DNA of 6,155 nucleotides from Bog-473 sp052148295 (GTDB lineage: Bacteria; Actinomycetota; Acidimicrobiia; Acidimicrobiales; RAAP-2): NCBI GenBank assembly GCA_052148295.1, contig JBKQIP010000241.1, forward strand, positions 1-6,155, given 5' to 3'. This document shows, piece by piece, positions 1 through 5,361 of this stretch. Position 1 is the stretch's first letter. The number at the start of each line of letters is the position of its first letter. The notes below the pieces were generated by a model, which did not search any database, was not told the DNA's origin, and worked only from the letters and a program-made list of their open reading frames with translations. The position numbers were made by a program, and so were the translations under genes.

Positions 1-137
1 CGCAGCCGGGCGCCTCGCCGTCGGGCCCATCGGGGCCGGCCACCGCGGAGCCGGGCCCAGCGCAATCGGGCGCCTCGCCGTCGGGCCCATCGGTGCCGGC
101 CACCGCGCAGCCGGGCCCAGCGCAGTCGGGTGCCTCG
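1..137. repeat. 60-bp tandem repeat, two full copies and a partial third
   Basis: Bases 1-60 and 61-120 align without gaps and differ at only four positions (5/65, 6/66, 34/94 and 47/107). The third copy matches for about 17-20 bases from 121 and then diverges after gcctcgccg. The period of 60 bp equals 20 codons, so gain or loss of a unit keeps any reading frame. Of the four differences, in the plus frame one is synonymous and three change the residue (P/S, G/V, E/Q). The array may continue to the left of the window. Confidence 0.93.
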
Positions 138-227
138 CCGCCGTCGGACAGAGCCGACCAGGGTCCCGCCGCACCGCCGGCGGGGCCCCAGGGGGCGGGG
201 ACCCCGTCAGGGGGGAGACCCGAGTAG
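3..227 (+). CDS. C-terminal fragment of a Pro/Ala/Ser/Gly-rich protein (partial, enters from the left)
   Basis: The third plus-strand frame is open from the left edge and ends at TAG 225-227. It encodes about 74 residues without charged or hydrophobic blocks: two and a half copies of a 20-residue unit beginning QxGASPSGPS and rich in Pro, Ala, Gly and Ser, followed by a non-repeated low-complexity tail. This would be a disordered extension of a larger protein whose body lies outside the window; no function can be assigned. Stopping 37 bp before the convergent stop at 265 makes sense for gene layout. Weakness: all minus-strand frames across the repeat are also open, and one has a good A/T distribution over codon positions, with glycine-rich units carrying periodic cysteines. 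That frame has no plausible start nearby, so I prefer the plus strand, but the strand is not certain. Confidence 0.42.
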   Translation, partial: QPGASPSGPSGPATAEPGPAQSGASPSGPSVPATAQPGPAQSGASPPSDRADQGPAAPPAGPQGAGTPSGGRPE

Positions 228-264
228 GCGGCACCGACCGGGGCGGCAGCTTCGGCGCAGGACG

Positions 265-933
265 TCAGCGCAGGATGTTCACGGCCCGGGCCACCACCAG
301 GCCCAGGAGGAGCAGCGACGCCGCCGCCTGGGTGGCCATGGCCAACTTGGCCCAGTGCTTGAGCGGCATCACGTCGGTGGGGCTGAAGGCGGTGGCGTTG
401 GTGAAGCCGAGGTAGAGGTAGTCGAAGAACTCGGGCCGCCACCGCGGCTGGGCCAGGTGGGGAGTGTGGTGCTGGGGAAAGGCCAGGTCCGGGAACTGCG
501 GGGGAGCCAGGGCGCGTGCCTCGGGACCGCCGCCGTCGAAGACCCAGTACAAGAAGGCGAAGCTGATGATGGAGTAGAGCCAGACCAGCCCGCCGATCCG
601 GAGGAGGTTGTCGGCCGAGCTGGTCTCGGGCCCGGCGTCGATGATGTCGATGATCAGGCGCACGGTCGCCCCGGCGGCCCCGGCCACCAGCAGCACCACC
701 AGCGCGATGGAGATGACCCTCACCACCGTGCTCCTGCGGTCGATGCGGCCGGGGTCGGCGATGACCACCGCCACCAGCAGCACGGCCTCGATGCCGGGGT
801 AGAGCCACCGGGGCACGTAGCTGAACTGCCCCGGGAGCAGGAAGGGCAGGATCATGGCCACCATCAAGGTGAGGGCCATGGGCCACCGTTGCTCTCCCTG
901 GGGTGCGGTCGTCGTGGGGTCGATGCACCGCAT
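265..933 (-). CDS. Multi-pass membrane protein with ion-channel-like pore segment
   Basis: This encodes 222 residues and ends at TGA 267-265. Hydrophobic segments lie at about residues 18-34, 44-59, 70-98 and 110-132, followed by a soluble stretch, a re-entrant-looking segment at 172-190 and a last helix at 197-221. Residues 178-190 (TNATAFSPTDVMP) line up with the pore helix and filter of two-helix K+ channels (TxTTVGYGDxxP), keeping the Asp and Pro but not the GYG. I recognise the overall pattern (RWP near the start, PGRIDRR after helix 2, AVNIL at the end) as a widespread bacterial family of uncharacterised membrane proteins, with some likeness to DUF1345 at the C-terminus. The start at ATG 933 keeps the RWP motif; ATG 879, with GGAGAG upstream, is an alternative. 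It is divergent from the gene at 972. Ion transport is a guess. Confidence 0.85.
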   Translation of the reverse strand: MRCIDPTTTAPQGEQRWPMALTLMVAMILPFLLPGQFSYVPRWLYPGIEAVLLVAVVIADPGRIDRRSTVVRVISIALVVLLVAGAAGATVRLIIDIIDAGPETSSADNLLRIGGLVWLYSIISFAFLYWVFDGGGPEARALAPPQFPDLAFPQHHTPHLAQPRWRPEFFDYLYLGFTNATAFSPTDVMPLKHWAKLAMATQAAASLLLLGLVVARAVNILR

Positions 934-958
934 CGTAGGGTACCGACAGCACGGAACC

Positions 959-963
959 AGGAG
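959..963 (+). promoter_or_regulatory. Ribosome binding site for the 98-residue ORF
   Basis: AGGAG lies 8 nt before ATG 972. It is the clearest support for translation of this small gene and fixes its start. The site lies inside the 38-bp gap between two divergent starts (934-971), so promoters for one or both genes must extend into coding sequence. Confidence 0.75.
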
Positions 964-971
964 TCGCCGAC

Positions 972-1268
972 ATGATCGACCTCGCCACCTGCACGCCGCT
1001 GGGCGACAAGAAGAACTCCGAGTTCTTCGACGACTACCTGCCCCGCATCTACGAGCGGCGGAAGACGGCCGGCGTGGTCGGCGAGTGCAAGGACGAGCCC
1101 AACCGCAAGCAGATCTTCTCGAAGGCCTCGCGCTACTCGCTGCTCATCACCGAGTACGTGGAGCGCTGCCACGGGTACGAGGGCTTCTTCACCCGCGACA
1201 ACGTGGCTGCGCTGACCGAGGCCGCCGGTGCCGCCGAGCGCTACGACCATGGTCATGCCTTCGACTGA
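972..1268 (+). CDS. Small hypothetical protein, 98 residues
   Basis: This is a complete small gene from ATG 972 (good AGGAG site) to TGA 1266-1268. I do not recognise the family. The protein is hydrophilic and probably cytoplasmic, with no signal peptide or membrane segment. It opens MIDLATCTPLGDKK, is rich in charged and aromatic residues (FFDDYLPRIYERRK at 18-31, RYSLLITEYVERC at 54-66), and has cysteines at 7, 39 and 66 and a His/Asp-rich end (YDHGHAFD). Three spaced cysteines and the terminal histidines could bind a metal, but no standard zinc motif is present. Codon use, with third positions almost all G or C, matches the neighbours and supports real coding. It is divergent from the membrane gene at 265-933 and 168 bp before ndh on the same strand. 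Confidence 0.8.
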   Translation: MIDLATCTPLGDKKNSEFFDDYLPRIYERRKTAGVVGECKDEPNRKQIFSKASRYSLLITEYVERCHGYEGFFTRDNVAALTEAAGAAERYDHGHAFD

Positions 1269-1323
1269 GATCCCACGCGCCGGGACGGGCGGCGCCATGG
1301 CCGGAACGGTCTGGTGGCGACCG

Positions 1324-1335
1324 GGCCACGTGGCC
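1324..1335. promoter_or_regulatory. 12-bp perfect palindrome upstream of ndh
   Basis: GGCCACGTGGCC is self-complementary and centred on CACGTG. It lies about 100 bp before the chosen ndh start, in the 168-bp gap after the small gene. It could be an operator for a dimeric regulator, but short GC palindromes are common in such sequence, so this is a weak call. Confidence 0.25.
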
Positions 1336-1436
1336 GGCGCCCCCCGGACCCCCCGGCCGCCCCTGCGACCGCGGCGCCGGGAGCGATGCACGGCAGCGAC
1401 TTCTGCGACAATGTCGCCCATGCGGACCCCCAGACC

Positions 1437-2891
1437 ATGGCTGTGACCGACGCCCCGGCCCCCCCGCCGGGGCCGGCGACCGGCGCCCCCCGCCACCGGG
1501 TGGTCATCGTCGGAGGTGGCTTCGGCGGGCTGCCGGCCACGCGCCTGCTCGGCGGTGAGCCGGTCGACGTCACCCTGGTCGACCGCCGCAACCACCACCT
1601 GTTCCAGCCCCTGCTCTACCAGGCGGCCACGGGGTTGCTCTCGCCGGGTCAGATCGCCCCGGCCCTGCGCCACATCGTGCGCCGGCAGCGCAACGTCTCG
1701 GTGCGGCTGGCCGAGGTGACCGCCTTCGACCTCGAGCAGCGGGTGGTGCACGCCAAGATCGTGGGGCGGGCGGACGTCACCTACCCCTACGACAGCCTCA
1801 TCGTGGCCGCCGGGGTGACCCAGTCCTACTTCGGGAACGACCAGTTCGCCCTGTACGCACCGGGTATGAAGACCCTGGACGACGCCCTCGAGCTGCGGCG
1901 GCGCATCCTGGGTGCCTTCGAGATGGCCGAGATGATCGCCGACCCCACCGAGAAGGAGCGCTGGCTCACCTATGTGGTGGTGGGGGCCGGTCCCACCGGG
2001 GTGGAGCTGGCCGGACAGATACGCGAGCTGGCGACGCGGAGCCTGCGCAAGGAGTTCCGGACCTTCGAGCCCTCCTCCATCCGGGTCATTCTGGTCGACG
2101 GCGCGGCCGAGCCCCTGGCCACGTTCGGGGACAAGCTCTCGGCGCGGACCGCCCGCACGCTCGAGCACCTGGGCATCGAGTTGCAGATGAACGCCCGGGT
2201 GGTGGGGGTGGACGCCGGTGGGGTCGACGTCGAGGGCAAGGACGCCACGTGGAGGATCGAAGCCCGCACCACCGTCTGGGCCGCCGGCGTCCAGGCGTCA
2301 CCGCTGGCCAAGCTCCTGGCCGACGCCTCGGGGGCCGAGGTGGACCGGGCCGGGCGGATCAAGGTCCTGCCCGACCTGACCCTGCCCGGGCACCCCGAGG
2401 TGTTCGCGGTGGGGGACATGACCAGCCTCAACAACCTGCCCGGGGTGGCCGAGGTGGCCATGCAGGGAGGCCTGCATGCGGGCAACACCATCCTGCGCCG
2501 GCTCAAGGGGAAGGACACCAAGGAGTTCACCTACCGGGACCTGGGCAGCGTGGCCTCCATCGGGCGCTTCCGGGCCATCGTCAGCATCAAGGGCATCCAC
2601 CTGAGCGGCTTCCCGGGCTGGGTGGTGTGGATGTTCGTCCACCTGGCCTTCCTCACCGGCTTCGGCAACCGCTTCACCACCTTGTTGCGCTGGCTCCGCT
2701 CGATGATCGGGCGGGGCCGGGCCGAGCGGGACTTCAGCACGGCCCACACCGGCGGCGACCTGAGCCTCCCCGAGTCGGCCCGCCGGGTGATCGAGCCCAC
2801 CCTGTTCCCGATGGTCAACGACGCCGCGCCGTTCGGCCAGGCGGCCGGGCCGAGCGCCGAGCAGGATGCGCCACCCCCGGCGAGCGGCTGA
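1437..2891 (+). CDS. ndh: Type II NADH dehydrogenase (NDH-2)
   Basis: This 484-residue, FAD-dependent enzyme would oxidise NADH and reduce membrane quinone without pumping protons. The FAD Rossmann motif is at residues 22-31 (VVIVGGGFGG), with ribose-binding D49 at the end of the second strand. AATGLLSPGQIA at 63-74 matches the conserved segment near the quinone/flavin site. The NADH motif GAGPTGVELAG is at 183-193, including the conserved E190. AVGD (324-327) and AMQGG (341-345) are the second FAD contact. A hydrophobic amphipathic region from about 391 (FPGWVVWMFVHLAFLTGF) resembles the membrane-anchoring C-terminal helices of actinobacterial NDH-2. Length fits the family. I chose ATG 1437 because it leaves a normal lead-in of about 20 residues; no strong ribosome site is visible, and GTG 1443, ATG 1386 or GTG 1314 are in-frame alternatives. 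Downstream it converges with fae, 22 bp apart. Confidence 0.92.
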   Translation: MAVTDAPAPPPGPATGAPRHRVVIVGGGFGGLPATRLLGGEPVDVTLVDRRNHHLFQPLLYQAATGLLSPGQIAPALRHIVRRQRNVSVRLAEVTAFDLEQRVVHAKIVGRADVTYPYDSLIVAAGVTQSYFGNDQFALYAPGMKTLDDALELRRRILGAFEMAEMIADPTEKERWLTYVVVGAGPTGVELAGQIRELATRSLRKEFRTFEPSSIRVILVDGAAEPLATFGDKLSARTARTLEHLGIELQMNARVVGVDAGGVDVEGKDATWRIEARTTVWAAGVQASPLAKLLADASGAEVDRAGRIKVLPDLTLPGHPEVFAVGDMTSLNNLPGVAEVAMQGGLHAGNTILRRLKGKDTKEFTYRDLGSVASIGRFRAIVSIKGIHLSGFPGWVVWMFVHLAFLTGFGNRFTTLLRWLRSMIGRGRAERDFSTAHTGGDLSLPESARRVIEPTLFPMVNDAAPFGQAAGPSAEQDAPPPASG

Positions 2892-2915
2892 GCGGTCCCG
2901 CCGCCCCCCACCGCT
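2891..2915. terminator. Possible bidirectional terminator hairpin between ndh and fae
   Basis: A 6-bp perfect inverted repeat (AGCGGT at 2891-2896, ACCGCT at 2910-2915) spans the 22-bp gap between the two convergent stop codons, with a 13-nt C-rich loop. There is no T-run on either side, so it would be an atypical terminator. Position is the main argument. Confidence 0.33.
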
Positions 2916-3444
2916 ACCCGGGGGTCGCGCCGAAGAACGGGTTCTCCGGTGTGTCCGCCACCTCGAGGAGCGCCTCGAGTGGTGGGTGTCGCCGCCGCCC
3001 CTGCTCGAGGGCGTGCCGGGCGGCCCGGCGGTTGTTCTCGTAGACCAGCTGCTCCGCCTGGGCCTCGGGGTCGACCCAGACGGCGGCGATGAGGAGGAGG
3101 TCGTCCACGTCGGCCGGCGCCACCACCTCGTCGGCCACGGCCCACAGGACCCCCGAGGCCAGGCCGGCCTGGGCGGCGCCCCACGTCAGTCGGGAGTGGC
3201 GCTCCCCGGTCAGCGTCGCCTTGTTGACGAACAGCGTGAACGGCTTGACCGGCAGACCGGGGCGCACCACGGTCACAAAGGCGGCATGGCCCGGGCGCGG
3301 CGTGGCCAGCGCGGTGGTGAACGACACCTCCACCGGTCCGCCCTTGCGCCCGAGGACGGTGTTGACGTGCGCGGCGTCGGGCCCTTGCCCGACGAAGGCC
3401 TCGCCGAACTGCGTCTCGCCTCGCGGTGTCACCGTGCCGGCCAC
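2914..3444 (-). CDS. fae: Formaldehyde-activating enzyme family protein (Fae)
   Basis: The 176-residue protein matches the Fae family along its length. Classical Fae condenses formaldehyde with tetrahydromethanopterin in the cytoplasm. GEAFVG at 14-19 and AAHVNTVLG at 24-32 correspond to the N-terminal motif of Methylorubrum Fae, placing H26 at the catalytic histidine. PGLPVKPFTLFVNKATL (62-78) matches the PNLPCKPNTLMFNKVTI block. GAAQAGLASGV and PADVDDLL match GPAQHGVAMAV and PADEADDLY, and the NPFFG end matches HPFA. The GTG 3444 start is one base after the upstream oxygenase stop and gives the usual length of about 170 residues; the frame stays open further upstream (to 3549), but that overlaps the oxygenase and lacks family similarity. 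No separate ribosome site is seen, so translation is probably coupled. Whether it uses tetrahydromethanopterin, another carrier, or merely senses or binds formaldehyde is open: some Fae paralogues are not known to share the activity. Confidence 0.88.
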   Translation of the reverse strand: MAGTVTPRGETQFGEAFVGQGPDAAHVNTVLGRKGGPVEVSFTTALATPRPGHAAFVTVVRPGLPVKPFTLFVNKATLTGERHSRLTWGAAQAGLASGVLWAVADEVVAPADVDDLLLIAAVWVDPEAQAEQLVYENNRRAARHALEQGRRRHPPLEALLEVADTPENPFFGATPG

Positions 3445-3445
3445 G

Positions 3446-4396
3446 TCACGGCGCCGACCAGGTCGCCGGGGGTACCGCCAGGGGCTCGGACCGGCCGTAG
3501 CGGTCCTGGCGGAGCAGCTCGCTGCCCACCGTGCCCGGCTCGGTGTCATAGGCCAGCAGGCCGACGTGGCGCAACGTGCTCCCCGCGATCGGGGCGACCC
3601 GGTGCAGCGAGTGTCTCCCCTCGAACACGAGCAGCGTCCCGGGCGTCATGGGCAAGGTGACCACCCGCGCCCGGTCGCCGGCCAGCACGGCGGCCACGTC
3701 GTCGTAGCACTCGTCGTCGGGCCGCCGGATGCGGGGGGCGACCTCGAAGTGGCCTCCGACCGCGGCGGACTGAATGGCCAGGGACACCACGAAGTCGGTC
3801 TGGTCGAAGTGCCACTGCAGCCGGTCGCCGTCGCCCATGACCGCCAGGTTGAGGGCCCCGAAGGGATCGGCGTAGGGAAAGAGCGGGCCCCGGTCCAGCA
3901 CGTCGGCGATGAACCGGGTCATGGGCGGCCACTCGTAGAGGCGGCGCAGGGGAGAGGCGAGGGGGATGAGATCGTAGGGGACGGCCGCCAGCGCGTAGTC
4001 CCCCCACGTGAGGCGGGGGTGGTCCGGCGGGAGGGAGAAGTCGGGGACCTCGAGGTACGCGGTGCCCTGACCCCCCGAACGGTGGGCCCGCCCGGCCAAC
4101 GCCTCGGCATCGGCCACCAGTGCGGCCACCCCGGACGGGGTGACGAACCCGGCGAGCTCGGCGGCCCCTCCGGCGGCCAGCTGGGATCGCCCCCGCAGCA
4201 CGGCGCGGCGGTAGGTCGCCGAGTCGGGTTGGAGCACCGGGTAGCGGTCCAGGTCGACCAGTTGCTCGGGTGCGGTGTCGTGCGGTGCGGTGTCGTGCGG
4301 CGCGGTGTCGTGCGGTGCGGTGTCGTGCGGTGCGGTGTCGTGCGGTGCAGTGTCGTGCGGTGCGGTGTCGTGCGGTGCGGTGCCGTCCGGGTCCAT
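3446..4396 (-). CDS. Fe(II)/2-oxoglutarate-dependent oxygenase, HalD/ArpA/BesD-like
   Basis: This 316-residue cytoplasmic protein would use Fe(II), O2 and 2-oxoglutarate to oxidise a small molecule. The metal triad is visible: H196 and D198 in LQWHFDQTDF, and distal H265 in GRHSLHRV, with R276 (STLRHVGLLAYDTEPG) placed to bind 2-oxoglutarate. The surrounding blocks LYEWPPMTRFIADVL (153-167), the aspartate-rich stretch around 227-233 and GTLLVFEGRHSLHRV (253-267) are those I associate with the HalD/ArpA group that includes the lysine halogenase BesD. BesD-type halogenases have Gly in place of the triad Asp; here Asp is present, so hydroxylation rather than chlorination is expected. Residues 6-43 are an HDTAP repeat; the family domain begins near residue 44. 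Start ATG 4396 has a strong AAGGAGA site. It lies directly upstream of fae, one base apart. Confidence 0.87.
   Translation of the reverse strand: MDPDGTAPHDTAPHDTAPHDTAPHDTAPHDTAPHDTAPHDTAPEQLVDLDRYPVLQPDSATYRRAVLRGRSQLAAGGAAELAGFVTPSGVAALVADAEALAGRAHRSGGQGTAYLEVPDFSLPPDHPRLTWGDYALAAVPYDLIPLASPLRRLYEWPPMTRFIADVLDRGPLFPYADPFGALNLAVMGDGDRLQWHFDQTDFVVSLAIQSAAVGGHFEVAPRIRRPDDECYDDVAAVLAGDRARVVTLPMTPGTLLVFEGRHSLHRVAPIAGSTLRHVGLLAYDTEPGTVGSELLRQDRYGRSEPLAVPPATWSAP
4268..4381 (-). repeat. 15-bp tandem repeat encoding seven HDTAP pentapeptides
   Basis: The coding strand repeats a 15-bp unit about 7.6 times, giving TAPHD seven times and then TAPEQ (residues 6-45 of the oxygenase). Copies are nearly identical: the few base differences (for example at 4301 and 4350) are silent or fall in one copy. 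A period divisible by three keeps the frame. The near identity points to recent expansion by slippage. The insert sits before the conserved domain, so it is a disordered N-terminal extension. Confidence 0.95.
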
Positions 4397-4400
4397 GGAG

Positions 4401-4407
4401 TCTCCTT
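4401..4407 (-). promoter_or_regulatory. Ribosome binding site of the oxygenase gene
   Basis: On the minus strand AAGGAGA lies 4 nt before ATG 4396 (about 5-6 nt counted from GGAG). It is the strongest ribosome site in the window and settles the start, showing that the HDTAP repeat is translated. Confidence 0.8.
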
Positions 4408-4462
4408 GCCGGCGTGACGCTACCTCCGGCCCTTCTGCGCGCGCCGGCGGGTGCCCCGTTCC

Positions 4463-4510
4463 TCAGCCGGCGACGATCTCAGCCGGCGACGATCTCAGCC
4501 GGCGACGATG
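4463..4510. repeat. 16-bp unit in three tandem copies over the 3' end of the L,D-transpeptidase gene
   Basis: TCAGCCGGCGACGATC occurs at 4463-4478 and 4479-4494, and again at 4495-4510 with only the last base changed. On the minus strand each unit reads ATC GTC GCC GGC TGA, so the final residues IVAG and the stop codon are present three times. Only the copy at 4495-4510 is translated in frame. The other two extend into the 98-bp gap before the oxygenase gene. Confidence 0.95.
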
Positions 4511-5271
4511 TCGAGGGGCGTGCCGTCGGGAATGATCGACAGCTGGGCCAGATCGGCGTCGTGCAGCCGGATGCACCCGTGGGAGATGGCGGCGCCGGTG
4601 GTCCCGATGAGCTGGTCGTCGTAGGAGGTGATCGGCCCGTGAATGCCGATGACGGCGTCGCCCGAGCCCTCCCAGTCCTCAATGGAGTCGGAATGGGCCG
4701 AGGTGGCCAGGACGAAGGCCCCGTACCCGGGGTCGGGCGGGGGCACCCGCATGGCGATGAAGTAATGGCCGGTCACCGTCGGGTCGTCGGGCGTGCCGAT
4801 GCCCGCCGGGAAGTCTAAGATCTCCTTGCCGTACTCGTACACCGACAGGTGCATGGTGGCCAGGTCGAGCACCATGTCGTAGGGAGTGACCGACAGGGAG
4901 GCGTCGTGCTGGGGGATCCACGCGGTGGATTGGTTGGGTCGTTGGGCCAGCCGCACCTCGATCCAATTGGGGGCCGAGGCGACGACCGGGAGGATGCTGG
5001 TGTAGCCGTACCACGAGCCGGGGACGGTCTGGGTCGGCGCCGCGCCGGGGGCGGGTGAGCCCGGGACGTCGCCTCGGAGGGTGGCCACCAGCGTGGTATT
5101 GGGCGGTGCGACGACGGCCGGGTCCACCCGGGGCGGCGCCTGCAGCGTGATGGGGGACTTGGCCGCCACCAGCGCGGGCCCGCCCGTCGTGCACCCGGCC
5201 ATCACGACGGCCAGCACGGCACCGACGATGAGCACCCCGGCCCGCCCCAGGTGAGATCCATGCTTCGACAC
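4495..5271 (-). CDS. Lipoprotein L,D-transpeptidase (SH3-like plus YkuD domain)
   Basis: This 258-residue enzyme acts outside the membrane and would form 3-3 peptidoglycan cross-links or attach proteins to peptidoglycan. Residues 1-27 are a lipoprotein signal: a basic start, hydrophobic VLIVGAVLAVV, then MAGC with C27 as the lipid site. A probable SH3-like domain spans about 50-125 (SWYGYTSILPVV, NWIEVRL, TAWI). The YkuD catalytic domain runs from about 130 to 256, with H211 in IGIHGP and SHGCIRL at 230-236, where C233 is the nucleophile and R235 the conserved partner. The start is uncertain: GTG 5271 has GGTGA five bases upstream and gives a compact signal peptide, while GTG 5280 and ATG 5313 are in frame and only lengthen the N-terminus. 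An open frame continues to 5637 but runs antisense to the RidA gene. The end lies in a 16-bp repeat. It is divergent from the RidA gene and 98 bp before the oxygenase. Confidence 0.9.
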   Translation of the reverse strand: MSKHGSHLGRAGVLIVGAVLAVVMAGCTTGGPALVAAKSPITLQAPPRVDPAVVAPPNTTLVATLRGDVPGSPAPGAAPTQTVPGSWYGYTSILPVVASAPNWIEVRLAQRPNQSTAWIPQHDASLSVTPYDMVLDLATMHLSVYEYGKEILDFPAGIGTPDDPTVTGHYFIAMRVPPPDPGYGAFVLATSAHSDSIEDWEGSGDAVIGIHGPITSYDDQLIGTTGAAISHGCIRLHDADLAQLSIIPDGTPLDIVAG

Positions 5272-5324
5272 GACGGTCACCCAGTGTACCGGGCACCGTC
5301 GCCGTGCCACCATCCCCGACGTTG

Positions 5325-5344
5325 CGGCGCCGCTCGTGGCGCCG
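5325..5344. promoter_or_regulatory. Inverted repeat in the divergent promoter region
   Basis: CGGCGCC (5325-5331) and GGCGCCG (5338-5344) form a perfect 7-bp inverted repeat with a 6-nt spacer, midway between the divergent transpeptidase (5271 or 5280) and RidA (5362) starts. It could be an operator controlling one or both, or a small stem-loop. GGCGCC is itself a palindrome and common in such DNA, so this is tentative. Confidence 0.3.
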
Positions 5345-5348
5345 GTGT

Positions 5349-5354
5349 CAGAAT
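5349..5354 (+). promoter_or_regulatory. Possible -10 element for a leaderless RidA-family mRNA
   Basis: CAGAAT matches the TATAAT consensus at four of six positions and ends 7 nt before GTG 5362, the spacing of leaderless actinobacterial transcripts. No ribosome site precedes the start, which fits. No convincing -35 is seen at the normal distance, so confidence is low. Confidence 0.28.
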
Positions 5355-5361
5355 CTCGCCC

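Noticed and set aside
1..137. CRISPR-like array
   Set aside because: The 60-bp units are contiguous with no variable spacers, so this is a plain tandem repeat.
1314..1436. Upstream extension of ndh to GTG 1314 or ATG 1386
   Set aside because: The extra 17-41 residues are low-complexity or not family-like, and no ribosome site sits at a suitable distance. Not fully excluded.
864..2168. Long minus-strand open frame of 434 codons opposite ndh and the small gene
   Set aside because: It is antisense to a clear NDH-2 with all cofactor motifs, shows no domain, and has the His/Gly/Arg-rich make-up typical of antisense frames in GC-rich DNA.
3089..4417. Long plus-strand open frame of 442 codons opposite fae and the oxygenase
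   Set aside because: The minus strand carries two recognisable enzymes here with a strong ribosome site; this frame is their antisense shadow.
4270..4535. Plus-strand frames with SCGAV or RCRAV repeats
   Set aside because: They are the HDTAP array read on the other strand; the minus-strand frame continues into an enzyme domain and these do not.
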